DNA of 64,000 bases from Desertivirga xinjiangensis (GCF_024436435.1 NZ_JAFMZP010000003.1:558001-622000); one strand, 5' to 3'; shown: positions 45,972-55,969, counted from the first letter of the stretch. Numbers and translations are program-made. Notes: generated from the sequence alone by a model not told the origin.

Positions 45972-47138
45972 ATGGCCAAAGATCTCATCAAAACGCTTAT
46001 TTTAATCCTTTGTTTTATTTTTCCCCTTGCTGCGTTTAGTCAGTCAATTTCACGGAAGGGAATAATTTTCAAAAAGGATTCTACTTTTTCTGCGAGGATA
46101 AATGCCAGGATACAAACGCTGTACCAGGGCGAATATTCTATAGGAGATAAGAGCTATGAAGATGGCATACAAGTGCGAAGGGCTCGTATCAAGATGGAGG
46201 GTTTTGCTTTAAGTGAGCAGTTTGAATACAAGATTGAATTAGCGCTAAGCAACTCAGATATGGCAAATTCTACAGTTGAAAATTCTAACAGTCCGAATTT
46301 GGTGCTTGATGCACTTACTAAATGGAATTTTGCACCGGGCTTCAGTTTGTGGTTTGGGCAGACAAAACTGCCGGGCAACAGGGAGCGGGTGATATCGTCA
46401 CAAAAAATGCAGTTTGTAGACCGGAGCTTGCTAAATGCAAGGTATAATCTTGACCGGGATGTGGGAATGCAGTTGCATCACACTTTTAGCACGGGAAACA
46501 TAACATTTAAGGAGATTGCTGCTTTGTCCATGGGTGAGGGAAGAAACATCACTACGGGCAATAAAGGTGGTTACGATTATACCGGTAGAGTTGAGGTGTA
46601 TCCTTTAGGGGAGTTTAAGGACGACGGCGATTATTTTGGCTCTGATTTAAGCAGGGAAGAACGTCCAAAACTGGCTGTCGGATTAACGTATGATTTTAAC
46701 GACCGGGCATCCCGGGAACGGGGGCAACTGGGAGATTTTCTTTCCGGGTCAAGGGATCTTAAGACATTCTTCGCGGATGCAATGTTCAAATACCGTGGCT
46801 TTTCTGTAATGACCGAGTTTGTCGACAGAGAAACCGATGGTTCGGCAGTGGTGGCCAGGAATGATGCGGGAGACATTAGTGAGGCCTTCTTTACAGGCAC
46901 TGGGTTCAATTTGCAAGGGGGGTATCTGATTAAAAGCAATGTTGAGGTAGCTGGGCGGTACAGCTCTGTCAATGCGGATAATGAGATTCAGCAACCAGAT
47001 GAAAAGCAGTGGACACTCGGATTTTCCAAGTACTTCGTCGATCATACATTAAAGATCCAGAGTGATGTTAGTCTTTTACGTGAAAATAGGCAGAACTCGG
47101 AGGTGATGTACAGATTCCAAGTTGAAATTGGTTTCTAG
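45972..47138 (+). CDS. Phosphate-selective porin (OprO/OprP family)
   Basis: 388 residues from the ATG at 45972; the TTG at 45969 is less likely. Signal peptide LIKTLILILCFIFPLAAFSQ. The beginning of the barrel (FSARINARIQTLYQGEYS, VRRARIKMEGFALSEQFEYKIELALSN) and LWFGQTKLPGNRERVISSQKMQFVDRSLLNARYNLDRDVGMQ match the OprP family of 16-stranded phosphate or polyphosphate porins. The C-terminal FRFQVEIGF style strand (YRFQVEIGF) ends in Phe as in outer-membrane proteins. It precedes pstS by 75 bp and both genes carry Pho-box-like repeats, so it probably admits phosphate to the periplasm under starvation. Confidence 0.88.
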   Translation: MAKDLIKTLILILCFIFPLAAFSQSISRKGIIFKKDSTFSARINARIQTLYQGEYSIGDKSYEDGIQVRRARIKMEGFALSEQFEYKIELALSNSDMANSTVENSNSPNLVLDALTKWNFAPGFSLWFGQTKLPGNRERVISSQKMQFVDRSLLNARYNLDRDVGMQLHHTFSTGNITFKEIAALSMGEGRNITTGNKGGYDYTGRVEVYPLGEFKDDGDYFGSDLSREERPKLAVGLTYDFNDRASRERGQLGDFLSGSRDLKTFFADAMFKYRGFSVMTEFVDRETDGSAVVARNDAGDISEAFFTGTGFNLQGGYLIKSNVEVAGRYSSVNADNEIQQPDEKQWTLGFSKYFVDHTLKIQSDVSLLRENRQNSEVMYRFQVEIGF

Positions 47139-47166
47139 TTAACATTGATTTAATATTTAATTAACA
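47139..47166 (+). promoter_or_regulatory. Pho-box-like direct repeats upstream of pstS
   Basis: TTAACA (47139-47144), TTAATA (47150-47155) and TTAACA (47161-47166) are spaced exactly 11 bp. The first overlaps the end of the porin gene's stop region. The same half-sites and phase occur upstream of the porin. Together they suggest a separate phosphate-controlled promoter for the pst operon. Confidence 0.65.
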
Positions 47167-47212
47167 GGGTAATAATAGTCAAACAAGTAATTTGTATCTT
47201 TTAAAATATAGC

Positions 47213-48217
47213 ATGATGAGATTGTTTTTAACGAGCATTATAGTATTCATTCTGTCATCTTGTGGTGGCGGCAACAAGCAAAATCAAGGCACAGGATTAA
47301 GCGGAGAGGTAAAAATCGATGGATCGAGTACAGTTTACCCATTGTCAGAAGCCGTTGCTGAGGAATTTAGAAACGTCGAAAGTGAGATACGGGTAACTGT
47401 AGGTGAATCTGGAACAGGTGGCGGATTCAAAAAGTTCTCGCGCGGCGAAATCGATATCAACGACGCTTCCAGACCGATCAAAGGAGAGGAAATAGAGTTG
47501 TGTAAACAAGGAAATGTCGAGTTTATAGAGCTGCCGGTAGCATACGATGGACTTGCGGTAGTGGTTAATAAAGAAAATACTTTCGTAGACTACCTGACAG
47601 TTAAAGAGCTGAAAAAAATGTGGGAGCCTGCTGCGCAAGGTAAAATTAAAACCTGGAACCAGATCAGGGCAAGTTTCCCTAACGAGCCTATAAATCTTTA
47701 CGGAGCAGGCACGGCATCAGGTACTTACGATTATTTTACAGAAGCAATTGTTGGGGAAGCAAAATCTTCAAGAGGCGACTACAATGCCAGCGAAGATGAC
47801 AATGTTTTGGTAAAGGGTGTTTCTTCCGATCGAAATGCTATAGGCTATTTTGGTTTAGCTTACTATCAGAACAATGCTGACAAATTGAAATTAGTACCAA
47901 TCAATGACGAGGATGACTCCAATGGAAAGGGGGCGATCTTACCCAGCCCAGAAACGGTAACCAACGGAACCTATCAGCCGCTCGCGAGGCCAGAGTTTAT
48001 TTATGTAAACGCAAAATCTGCAGAAAAGCCCGAGGTAAAGGCTTTTGTTAAGTTTTATCTTGAAAATGCTCCTGTTCTTGCCAATGAAATTGGTTCTGTA
48101 GCTTTATCCCAGGAAGTTTACAACCTTGTGATCAAGAGGTTTGAATCAAAAAAGACGGGTACCGTGTTTGGAACAGGAAAGACCGTGGGTGTAAACATGG
48201 CCGATCTTTTAAAATAA
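47213..48217 (+). CDS. pstS: Phosphate ABC transporter substrate-binding lipoprotein
   Basis: 334 residues from ATG 47213 (47216 also possible). Lipobox FILSSC (Cys17) is followed by a Gly-rich spacer. The phosphate-binding loop residues are in KIDGSSTVYPLSEAVAEEF and VGESGTGGGFKKFSRGEIDINDASRPIK, the classic PstS SGT.GG and DI..ASR motifs, and in YGAGTASGTYDYFTEAI. PstS captures inorganic phosphate and hands it to PstCA; as a lipoprotein it is probably tethered to the inner membrane. It heads the pstSCAB-phoU operon. Confidence 0.95.
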   Translation: MMRLFLTSIIVFILSSCGGGNKQNQGTGLSGEVKIDGSSTVYPLSEAVAEEFRNVESEIRVTVGESGTGGGFKKFSRGEIDINDASRPIKGEEIELCKQGNVEFIELPVAYDGLAVVVNKENTFVDYLTVKELKKMWEPAAQGKIKTWNQIRASFPNEPINLYGAGTASGTYDYFTEAIVGEAKSSRGDYNASEDDNVLVKGVSSDRNAIGYFGLAYYQNNADKLKLVPINDEDDSNGKGAILPSPETVTNGTYQPLARPEFIYVNAKSAEKPEVKAFVKFYLENAPVLANEIGSVALSQEVYNLVIKRFESKKTGTVFGTGKTVGVNMADLLK

Positions 48218-48266
48218 CAGCCGATTAATATTGAAACGCCCTTATTAAGGGTAGATAAAGGAAGCA

Positions 48267-49145
48267 ATGGCAAAAGTTAAAGAGAAAGTGATAGAGGGTT
48301 TTCTGATCTTCTGTAGTCTCGTCACCGTATTTACCACCCTGGGCATTATTTTGGTACTGGCAACCGAGTCCGTCAGATTCTTCCAGGAAGTATCGATCGT
48401 TGAGTTTTTTACCGGTACAGAATGGACCCCGCTTTTTGCAAAAAAACGCTTCGGTATTTTGCCTCTTGTTTGTGGAACCCTGCTTACAACTCTGATTGCG
48501 ATATGTGTTGCACTGCCATTGGGTTTGACCATAGCGATTTTCCTGAATGAATACGCTCATCCAAAATTTACTGCGATAGTGAAACCTGCCCTTGAAATTC
48601 TGGCGGCGGTTCCAACGGTGGTTTATGGGTTTTTTGCTTTGACCTTCGTTACACCGGTATTGCAAAGCTTTATTCCAAATTTATCTGGCTTTAACGCATT
48701 ATCAGCCGGACTGGTGATGGGGGTGATGATCATTCCATATATCTCTTCTTTAAGTGAAGATGCTTTGCGTGCAGTACCAAAATCATTAAGGGAGGCCGCT
48801 TACGGCATGGGATCGACCAAGCTTCAAACTGCTTTCCGGGTAATGGTGCCGGCTGCATCTTCAGGAATCATTGTATCAATTATACTCGCAATTTCCAGGG
48901 CAGTCGGCGAGACGATGATTGTAGCTGTGGCAGCAGGGCAGGAGCCGAAGTTTACCTTTAATCCACTCTCTTCCATTGAAACCATCACTACCTATATTGT
49001 ACAGGTAAGCATGGGGGATGTGCCTCGAAACTCTTTAGAGTATAGTACCATATTTTCAGCAGGGATGGCGCTCTTCATATTTACATTTATCTTAAATAAT
49101 ATCAGTTTCTACATTAAAAGGAAATTTCAGCAGAAGTATGAGTAG
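48267..49145 (+). CDS. pstC: Phosphate ABC transporter permease
   Basis: 292 residues with six hydrophobic segments. The permease coupling motif is visible as [38 protein letters not shown]. Other matches are [14 protein letters not shown] and [18 protein letters not shown]. PstC and PstA form the membrane channel of the high-affinity phosphate importer. The stop codon overlaps the next start by 8 nt, showing translational coupling. Confidence 0.95.
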   Translation: MAKVKEKVIEGFLIFCSLVTVFTTLGIILVLATESVRFFQEVSIVEFFTGTEWTPLFAKKRFGILPLVCGTLLTTLIAICVALPLGLTIAIFLNEYAHPKFTAIVKPALEILAAVPTVVYGFFALTFVTPVLQSFIPNLSGFNALSAGLVMGVMIIPYISSLSEDALRAVPKSLREAAYGMGSTKLQTAFRVMVPAASSGIIVSIILAISRAVGETMIVAVAAGQEPKFTFNPLSSIETITTYIVQVSMGDVPRNSLEYSTIFSAGMALFIFTFILNNISFYIKRKFQQKYE

Positions 49146-49995
49146 TTCACAAATAAATAAGCTAAAGGACCTGGCGTTCAAGATCTTCGCTATGATCTGT
49201 ACTTCGGTAGGGCTAATTGTGTTGTTAGTACTGCTGTATGTGGTTTTCTCTGAAGGGCTGTCAAGGATCAGTGTAGATTTTCTGACTAACCTTCCTTCGA
49301 GGGTCCCTTCCCGGGCAGGTATTTATACTGCTTTGCTCGGAATGGTTTGGATACTGGTTTTAACTGTAGTGATTTCGTTTCCAATTGGTATGGCAGCAGG
49401 AATTTATCTCCAGGAATATGGGAGGAAGAACTTTTTAACTAATTTTATAGAAATCAACATATCAAATCTTGCGGGTGTACCTTCTATAATCTATGGGATT
49501 CTCGGGCTGGAATTATTCGGCCGGGTGTTTGGTTTCGGTAACAGTATACTGACAGGAAGTCTTACCTTATCATTACTTATCCTGCCCATGATTATTGTAT
49601 CTACCCGCGAGGCGATTAAAGCAGTGCCCGGATCGCTCAGAGAAGCGAGTTACGGTCTTGGTGCAACCAAATGGCAAACGGTCTGGAACGTTGTTCTGCC
49701 ATCTTCTTTTGGCGGCATAATGACCGGGTTAATATTGGCAATTTCACGTGCGATAGGTGAGACAGCGCCTTTAATTGTAATAGGAGCGCTCGTATATGTT
49801 CCTTTTGCACCAAGCAGTCCCATGGACGAGTTCACCGTTCTGCCGATTCAGATATTTAACTGGGTTACTCGTCCACAGGCGGGATTTGTAACGAATGCTG
49901 CCTCTGCAATTATCATACTGTTGACATTTACCTTCTTGATGAATGGCATTGCCGTTTGGATAAGGAATAGATTTAATAAAAGAACTAAGTTTTAA
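49138..49995 (+). CDS. pstA: Phosphate ABC transporter permease
   Basis: 285 residues with six hydrophobic segments. The EAA-type coupling motif is [39 protein letters not shown], followed by [17 protein letters not shown], characteristic of PstA. The start overlaps pstC by 8 nt and the gene ends 10 bp before pstB. The product pairs with PstC. Confidence 0.95.
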   Translation: MSSSQINKLKDLAFKIFAMICTSVGLIVLLVLLYVVFSEGLSRISVDFLTNLPSRVPSRAGIYTALLGMVWILVLTVVISFPIGMAAGIYLQEYGRKNFLTNFIEINISNLAGVPSIIYGILGLELFGRVFGFGNSILTGSLTLSLLILPMIIVSTREAIKAVPGSLREASYGLGATKWQTVWNVVLPSSFGGIMTGLILAISRAIGETAPLIVIGALVYVPFAPSSPMDEFTVLPIQIFNWVTRPQAGFVTNAASAIIILLTFTFLMNGIAVWIRNRFNKRTKF

Positions 49996-50005
49996 AAACA
50001 AATAA

Positions 50006-50755
50006 ATGAAGCTGGAAGCAAGGAACGTAAATCTTTATTATGGAGAGAAACAAGCGTTAAGGGATATCAGTATCGGAATTAATGCAAATACTGTTACAGC
50101 TTTTATAGGACCATCTGGTTGCGGAAAGTCGACTTTTTTGCGGTGCTTTAACCGGATGAATGACCTGATCGATAATGTAAAGATAACCGGTGATATATTA
50201 ATCGACGGTCGGAACGTTTATAAAAGTAAGATGGATGTTGATGAGCACCGTAAAAAAATTGGCATGGTGTTTCAAAAACCAAATCCCTTTCCGAAAAGTA
50301 TATATGAGAATGTAATATATGGTTTAAGAATTGCCGGAGTTAAGGATAAGAATGTTTTGGATGAGGTAGCTGAACGTTCCTTGAAACAAGCCGCTTTGTG
50401 GGAAGAGGTTAAAGATGACCTGAAGAAGTCGGCCCTGTCTTTATCTGGCGGGCAGCAGCAGCGTTTATGTATCGCCAGGGCAATGGCAGTTGAGCCTTCA
50501 GTTATCTTAATGGATGAGCCGGCTTCGGCCCTTGACCCTATTTCCACTTCAAAGATCGAAGATCTGATCTATGAACTGAAAAGCCAGTACACCATTGTGA
50601 TTGTTACCCATAATATGCAGCAGGCCGCCCGTATAAGTGATAAAACAGCTTTTTTTTATTTAGGAGAGCTTATTGAGTATAATGAGACAGCAACCATGTT
50701 TACAAATCCAACTAAGGAGCAAACTCAAAATTATATTACCGGGCGCTTTGGATAA
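50006..50755 (+). CDS. pstB: Phosphate ABC transporter ATP-binding protein
   Basis: 249 residues, normal for PstB. Walker A is GPSGCGKST, the Q-loop is [17 protein letters not shown] (the FPKSIYENV segment is PstB-typical), the signature is LSGGQQQR and Walker B is [13 protein letters not shown], with the switch His in VTHNM. It energises phosphate import through PstCA. Confidence 0.97.
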   Translation: MKLEARNVNLYYGEKQALRDISIGINANTVTAFIGPSGCGKSTFLRCFNRMNDLIDNVKITGDILIDGRNVYKSKMDVDEHRKKIGMVFQKPNPFPKSIYENVIYGLRIAGVKDKNVLDEVAERSLKQAALWEEVKDDLKKSALSLSGGQQQRLCIARAMAVEPSVILMDEPASALDPISTSKIEDLIYELKSQYTIVIVTHNMQQAARISDKTAFFYLGELIEYNETATMFTNPTKEQTQNYITGRFG

Positions 50756-50778
50756 TTATTAATACCTAATAGAAAGAT

Positions 50779-51468
50779 ATGACTCATTTAGAAGAAGAGT
50801 TACACCACCTGCACGAAGAGATGGTCGAGATGGGAAATCTCGTCAAAATGCAAATAGAAAAGAGTTTAACAGCTCTTATTGAGGAAGATGTCGATCTGGC
50901 CCGTGAAGTTATTTTTAATGAAAAAAGGGTCAATGCATATGAATTGTCTATAGACAAAGATTGTGAAAATATTCTTGCACTGCTTAATCCATTCGCTTCA
51001 GACATGCGGTTTGTATTTGCTACGCTTAAAATCAATACCAACTTTGAACGCATCGGAGACAGCGCCGAAGGAATTGCCAAATACATACTACAATCAGGTA
51101 AGTGTTTTGACAAGGAGCTGCTGAACGATTGCCATTTTTTCGAAATGGCTGACACTGTCAAACAAATGTTGCATGCCGTTACATCCTCCTATGCAGATAA
51201 TAATGCAAAGTTGGCACGAACGGTATTTAAACAGGACATTATTCTGGATGAGATCAATAAATCTTCAACCGATAATATTGCCTTGTATATTAATAAGCGT
51301 CCCGAAAACATTTATCAGGCTCTTTATCTGCTAACCATAATCCGTAAACTTGAACGCGTTGGCGATCATATTACCAATATCGCTGAAGAGATCATCTTCC
51401 ACATTGAAGCTAAGGTTTTGAAGCATATCAAAAGTGCAGCGAAAGAGGAAGAAGATTTGAATGAATGA
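50779..51468 (+). CDS. phoU: Phosphate signalling protein PhoU
   Basis: 229 residues made of two three-helix PhoU repeats, each with a metal-binding motif: FATLKINTNFERIGDSAEGIAKY (about 83-105) and LTIIRKLERVGDHITNIAEEI (about 189-210). PhoU links Pst activity to the PhoR sensor and represses the regulon when phosphate is plentiful. It lies 23 bp after pstB and closes the operon. No phoR or phoB is adjacent. Confidence 0.95.
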   Translation: MTHLEEELHHLHEEMVEMGNLVKMQIEKSLTALIEEDVDLAREVIFNEKRVNAYELSIDKDCENILALLNPFASDMRFVFATLKINTNFERIGDSAEGIAKYILQSGKCFDKELLNDCHFFEMADTVKQMLHAVTSSYADNNAKLARTVFKQDIILDEINKSSTDNIALYINKRPENIYQALYLLTIIRKLERVGDHITNIAEEIIFHIEAKVLKHIKSAAKEEEDLNE

Positions 51469-51474
51469 TCTGAT

Positions 51475-52056
51475 CTAAAATGACTTTGTTTTCTTCATTT
51501 TTTGATAGTCATCTAATGACCTTGGGACAGTATACGGGAAATTAAAAGGGAATTTACAGGAGCCTGGCTCAAGTTTCTTTTTGTTGGAGTCAGTCAGTGT
51601 GTAGACCGAGTCGAGCATCCGGAAGTTTGTGTCGTAGAACAGCGTGAGGTTTTCCAAAGCCGCACCCCTTGTACACTCGCTCTTGAAAAAGTTATTTTGA
51701 CGCTGAAAAGCAAACAGCCTTCCATTTTCGTCAAAATAATGCCTGTAAGCGATGAACCAATCATCTTTTGGGCTAAATGGAAGTTCGGCAATATAAACCA
51801 CCTTGCCGTCTTTATTCTTTAACACGTTATAACTTGCCTCTATTTGTTTCGGGTAACGCTCTCCTCTTTTCACCTGTGTCAGCTCTGATTTGCCGGGAGT
51901 TTTCACATAGAGTACCAGCGAACTGTCCGACAACAAGCTATCAATCTGGTACTTTTCGTGCTTTAATCTGACTGCTTCGGCGTTGTTTCTATTTTTATTG
52001 GCGCACGCTGATGCGAAAAGTAAAGCTGTAAAGAGGAAGATCAGTGAATTATTCAT
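51475..52056 (-). CDS. Hypothetical lipoprotein
   Basis: 193 residues from ATG 52056 (an earlier one at 52077 gives a longer, less typical leader). Lipobox LFASAC is at the N-terminus, with the mature protein beginning CANKNRNN. The rest shows beta-strand-like segments such as VVYIAELPFSPKDDWFIAYRHYFDENGRLFAFQRQNNF and TLFYDTNFRMLDSVYTL, ending in PYTVPRSLDDYQKMKK. No family is recognised. It overlaps the end of the deacetylase gene by 8 nt, so it is co-translated with it and may act in the same envelope process. Confidence 0.75.
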   Translation of the reverse strand: MNNSLIFLFTALLFASACANKNRNNAEAVRLKHEKYQIDSLLSDSSLVLYVKTPGKSELTQVKRGERYPKQIEASYNVLKNKDGKVVYIAELPFSPKDDWFIAYRHYFDENGRLFAFQRQNNFFKSECTRGAALENLTLFYDTNFRMLDSVYTLTDSNKKKLEPGSCKFPFNFPYTVPRSLDDYQKMKKTKSF

Positions 52057-53167
52057 TAGAGATAGTTTCTTTAGCATTAGCTTGCGCCCCTGGTTCTTGC
52101 TGCTTTATCCATCTTATTCTGTATCGTTTTTCCAGGCCTGGTTTTAATTGATCCTTTAATTCCTCCGGTGCCGAAATGACCTTCGGATCGCCATCGCTTA
52201 CAAAACGTGTGTTATGCTTTATCTGGCTTTTCATAAATGTCTCAGGATTTTCAGTATGTTCTCCTGCCTGTACTCGTTGTATCGCCAGAGGGTTGAATTT
52301 AACTGAATATGGAGATACAGAGGATACGGATCCTACCAATAGAACAGCTTCATGGCGGTATTTGATTCCTTCAAATTCGCCCTGCGATTCAAGCAGGCGA
52401 TTCTTTGCGTGAGCTCCAAGTGGCAAGGCCAGGGTTTTTGCTTCATATCCGGGAATAAACTCGCGTATTTCCTTGACGAACATCGCCAGGTGCTTCTGCA
52501 CTTCCTGATCACTTAGCTTTGATAACATGGAGTGGTACCAGTTATGACTGCCAATTTCATAACCATTTTTAATGAGCCATTCGAGCTTTTGTTTTTTATA
52601 CTCGGGTTGAGCGAATAAGCGCAAAGTGGGGTTGATCGCTGGAAGGACATAGAAGCTTGCAGTGATAGGGAAATCTTTATGCTTCCTTTTAAAGTCTTCC
52701 ATGATTCCCAATGCACAATTTGGGTCAATAATCAGTCCGCCATTCTTTTCGATATATCTGAACTGGCCGGCACTGGAATCGTCCAAAGTGATGGCGAAGG
52801 GCGTTTTGCCAGCGGGAACGTTCAGGTTTCCTTTTGCGATGTCCATCACAGACACAGGGTAAAAGCCATTGTCGTAAAGCATCTGAAGGTCTTTCCTGAA
52901 ATTTTCAGGGGTTCTTCTCCATCTGTCTTCAGGATAACCGATAAGGTGGTATTCGAGGACCATTACTTTTCCTAACTCATTGGGTACAAAATCAAGGGGG
53001 GGCTGCTCGATATTTGTTGCCCTAGGGTCGGCTGTTGCCGAATCGGCAACTGAGCTGTCCTGAGCATTTTCATTGTGCTGATTTACAGCATTCCGGGAGC
53101 ATGATGTCGCCAGACATACAGAGAAAAGTAATGCGAAAAGAAGTGTTTGGAAGTTCATTTTTGACAT
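52049..53167 (-). CDS. Polysaccharide deacetylase (NodB homology) lipoprotein
   Basis: 372 residues, or 369 from a second ATG at 53158. Lipobox CLATSC. NodB features include FAITLDDSS (metal Asp pair, with a Ser after the second Asp rather than the usual Gly) and YEIGSHNWYHSMLSKLSDQEVQKHL, giving the two metal His ligands in SHNWYH. LALPLGAHAKN sits where the RxPxG catalytic arginine motif would lie and is altered. It probably removes N- or O-acyl groups from an envelope or exopolysaccharide. The fold is clear but the changed motifs make the substrate and even activity uncertain. It is followed by a coupled lipoprotein gene. Confidence 0.82.
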   Translation of the reverse strand: MSKMNFQTLLFALLFSVCLATSCSRNAVNQHNENAQDSSVADSATADPRATNIEQPPLDFVPNELGKVMVLEYHLIGYPEDRWRRTPENFRKDLQMLYDNGFYPVSVMDIAKGNLNVPAGKTPFAITLDDSSAGQFRYIEKNGGLIIDPNCALGIMEDFKRKHKDFPITASFYVLPAINPTLRLFAQPEYKKQKLEWLIKNGYEIGSHNWYHSMLSKLSDQEVQKHLAMFVKEIREFIPGYEAKTLALPLGAHAKNRLLESQGEFEGIKYRHEAVLLVGSVSSVSPYSVKFNPLAIQRVQAGEHTENPETFMKSQIKHNTRFVSDGDPKVISAPEELKDQLKPGLEKRYRIRWIKQQEPGAQANAKETISNE

Positions 53168-53272
53168 TTAGTTCGCTAAAATACGAAATGCAACCATACT
53201 CTGGTATTCAGTTCCCTCGGGAGTCCTGGAAGGGGAGGTCCTTGAGAAACTTCAGCAATCAGAAGAGATGAA

Positions 53273-54001
53273 CTAATTTACGATAAGTTTATATCCCTTG
53301 CCATGAACGTTGATGATTTCAACTTTAGGATCGTCCCGAAGATATTTACGCAGCTTGCTCAGAAAAACATCCATACTACGGCCATTGAAATAATTGTCGT
53401 CGTTCCAGATACTTATAAGGGCTTCTTCACGAGTAAGGACGTTGTTTTTTTTCAGACATAGCAGTCTGAGTAGTTCCGCTTCCTTAGTGGAGACCTTTTG
53501 CTGTAGATCATCCTTTTTTATTAGTTGCGCTGTGTAATCAAAAAGGTAATCTCCTATTTCAAACTTATCGAGTGTTTCTGTTTCCGGGGTTTTCTCCTGC
53601 TTGTTAACCCGCTTAAGCAACGCATTGATCCTCAATAACAGTTCCTCGATACGGAAGGGTTTGGTAATATAATCATCTCCACCCAGAGTAAATGCCTCTG
53701 ACTTGTCTTCGATCATTGTTTTGGCTGTGGCAAAAATTATCGGAATAACAGGATTGATTTTCCGAATCTCTCTTCCTAATGTAAATCCGTCTTTTTTGGG
53801 CATCATCACATCAAGAATGCACAGATCAAATTTTTCCCTTGAAAATTGCCTCGCTCCCTCTTCTCCATCCCGGGCCAGCACTACTTCATATTTCCCTTTA
53901 AGCTGCAGGTAGTCCTGTAATAGAATACCAAGGTTTGGATCGTCTTCAACTAACAAAATTCTTTGCCCTTTTGCAGCTGCTGATATAGGTTCGCCTGACA
54001 T
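53273..54001 (-). CDS. OmpR/PhoB-family response regulator
   Basis: 242 residues. The receiver domain has EDD at 19-21, phosphoacceptor Asp64 in LCILDVMMPKKDG, the Thr/Ala switch in FATAKTM, and Lys in ITKPF. The winged-helix DNA-binding domain follows (VSTKEAELLRLLCLKKNNVLTREEALISIWNDDNYFNGRSMDVFLSKLRKYL). The family binds 11-bp direct repeats. It resembles the RprY type of Bacteroides and lies 6 bp after its histidine kinase gene. Whether it is the phosphate regulator of the nearby Pho boxes cannot be judged. Confidence 0.92.
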   Translation of the reverse strand: MSGEPISAAAKGQRILLVEDDPNLGILLQDYLQLKGKYEVVLARDGEEGARQFSREKFDLCILDVMMPKKDGFTLGREIRKINPVIPIIFATAKTMIEDKSEAFTLGGDDYITKPFRIEELLLRINALLKRVNKQEKTPETETLDKFEIGDYLFDYTAQLIKKDDLQQKVSTKEAELLRLLCLKKNNVLTREEALISIWNDDNYFNGRSMDVFLSKLRKYLRDDPKVEIINVHGKGYKLIVN

Positions 54002-54007
54002 AATTAT

Positions 54008-55864
54008 CTAAGTATGGGTGGAGAAAATAATTTCAAATTCAGAGCCCTTATCTTTCTCGCTCTTTACACGGATATTTCCATGATGTTGCTTTACAATATT
54101 ATCTACATAGCTTAAGCCTAGCCCAAAGCCTTTTACATCATGGAGGTTGCCGGTTGGAATACGATAAAACTGCTCAAATATTTTAGACAACTGATCCTTA
54201 TTCATTCCAATACCATTATCCTGAACCTTTATGATCAGATTTTTGCCGCTGTTTAACGTGCTGATTTTAATTTCAGGATTTTCTTTGCTGTATTTCAAGG
54301 CGTTATCAATAAGATTGAAGATAATATTGCTTAGATGCAATTCATCTCCATTAACTACCGAATAAGATGCATTCAAATCAAGCGTTAAACTTGCGCTTTT
54401 CTTTTGAAATTGTAGGGTCATGCTATCGGCGATAGCGCCGATGAGATCATTCATTTCCACCGGCTTAAATTCCAGCTTTAAATCGCCCTGATCAATTTTA
54501 GCGATATTGAGAACTCGTTCTATGTGGCTGCCCAGCCTGACATTCTCATCATAAATGATACTGGCTAGCCGGTTGATTCGTTGGCTGTCATCGGCTACTT
54601 CAGGATCTTTAAGAGCCTCACTGGCGATCATAATAGTAGCCACAGGAGTTTTGAACTCATGTGTCATATTATTAATGAAATCGTTTTTTATTTCCGATAG
54701 CTTCTTTTGTCTGAAAATGATGTAGATAGTATAGCTGAAACAACCAATAAGGATGATCAATAATCCGGCAGATGATATTAAAACCGAATACATGTTTTGA
54801 AACATGTAAGCATTTTTTGTCGGAAAATCCACCGTCAGTGTGCCCGACTGATTAACGACCTCTTTAGGAAACAGGGCAATCTGATAGCTGTCTTCTGATA
54901 ACAACACGCCTTCTTTTGACGATACTTGCGAGAAGATCACCGAGTCGGAGTTCGCTAATGATATTTTAAAGTTGTAAGGCAAGTTGATGCCGTGATTCTC
55001 CAGTTCTGTTTTAAGCAAGGTGTCGACGGGACTTATCCGCTGTAATAAAGGGATATCAAAATGTTCGTATTCATTGGCAATATCAACGAATATGTCGGTT
55101 CTGGGGTTTACTGTCTTCACCGAATCAAAGAAGGTCTTGATCTTATGGACTTCTCTTCTTTTTTGTTCATGAAGAAAGGCAAGTTTTTCTGCTTCCTGTT
55201 GTCTCTGCTCTTCCTCCAGTTCTTTTTTAAGCCGGGGGTTTATACGGGGAAGCGATACTACCCTCATTCCTGTATTTGGATCTTCAACGAGGTAGTGCAC
55301 GCTATCCTTAACAATTTTGCTGGCTTTTTTTGTTTTCGTAGCAGTTGGGCCGCCTTCTACGTACAGCTCGTGGATCTCATCCTGGAATACCTGTCCGTAA
55401 GTATCAACGGATTGACGCAGTTTCACTTGAAGTCGTACCTTATTTAACTGGTTTGGATCACGGAAATAGGTTTCATAAAAGTCGTTATCAATGGTCATGA
55501 TACGTGGGTACCGGGTCCTTATCGCACTATCGCGAGCCTTGAAATCCTGTTCAATCTTTTCCCTGATATCTTTGATACGTTCAGAAAAACGCTCATCTCT
55601 TGCCCTGGCCTCATGTCGTTCTCTTTCTATTTCCTGTCTTCTTTTTAATCTTTCTTCTGCAACAGCTTTACGATTTACAAAGCGCTTAGCATCCTGTTTC
55701 AATAGTTTATTGGCAACTTCACTAAGGGAGCTATTTATTGAAAGGTCGAATAACTGTGCTTTTTGATTATATGATTCCCGAATAAAATAATATTGCATTG
55801 CCATAACCCCGAAGAGGGCCAAGCTCATTAAACCAATGATCAGGCTAATACTTTTTTTCTTCAT
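54008..55864 (-). CDS. Sensor histidine kinase, RprX-like
   Basis: 618 residues. A first membrane helix (about 7-27) precedes a long periplasmic region of about 330 residues, rich in charged, probably coiled-coil sequence (EERLKRRQEIERERHEARARDERF; KKELEEEQRQQEAEKLAF). The second helix is near 362-385 (SVLISSAGLLIILIGCFSYTIYIIF). Phosphoacceptor His402 is in NNMTHEFKTPVATIM. The N box (IIFNLIDNALKYS), G1 (VQDNGIGM) and G2 (GFGLGLSYV) are intact. It is transcribed just before the response regulator gene. A perfect -7 element 6 nt before the ATG suggests a leaderless message. Confidence 0.92.
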   Translation of the reverse strand: MKKKSISLIIGLMSLALFGVMAMQYYFIRESYNQKAQLFDLSINSSLSEVANKLLKQDAKRFVNRKAVAEERLKRRQEIERERHEARARDERFSERIKDIREKIEQDFKARDSAIRTRYPRIMTIDNDFYETYFRDPNQLNKVRLQVKLRQSVDTYGQVFQDEIHELYVEGGPTATKTKKASKIVKDSVHYLVEDPNTGMRVVSLPRINPRLKKELEEEQRQQEAEKLAFLHEQKRREVHKIKTFFDSVKTVNPRTDIFVDIANEYEHFDIPLLQRISPVDTLLKTELENHGINLPYNFKISLANSDSVIFSQVSSKEGVLLSEDSYQIALFPKEVVNQSGTLTVDFPTKNAYMFQNMYSVLISSAGLLIILIGCFSYTIYIIFRQKKLSEIKNDFINNMTHEFKTPVATIMIASEALKDPEVADDSQRINRLASIIYDENVRLGSHIERVLNIAKIDQGDLKLEFKPVEMNDLIGAIADSMTLQFQKKSASLTLDLNASYSVVNGDELHLSNIIFNLIDNALKYSKENPEIKISTLNSGKNLIIKVQDNGIGMNKDQLSKIFEQFYRIPTGNLHDVKGFGLGLSYVDNIVKQHHGNIRVKSEKDKGSEFEIIFSTHT

Positions 55865-55870
55865 CTTTTA

Positions 55871-55878
55871 CAAAAATA
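55871..55878 (-). promoter_or_regulatory. Promoter -7 element for the histidine kinase operon
   Basis: TATTTTTG on the minus strand matches TAnnTTTG exactly and ends 6 nt before the ATG at 55864. The message would begin at or next to the start codon. Confidence 0.5.
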
Positions 55879-55969
55879 CGTAAGCATCTGCCTCTCAGTT
55901 TCGTTTTAACAAATTTTAACAGAAATGCCGGGGTTTCCTGCTTTACAATAATAACGTCTGATGTGAAAT

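Noticed and set aside
48225-48665. 146-codon minus-strand frame opposite pstC
   Set aside because: Composition is low-complexity (Asn/Gln/Lys-rich) and it is antisense to a clear permease gene in a coupled operon.
53273-55864. Naming this two-component system PhoR/PhoB
   Set aside because: It is close to the pst genes, but other genes intervene, the sensor domain is unlike PhoR, and it resembles RprXY; no direct link to the Pho-box-like repeats is visible.
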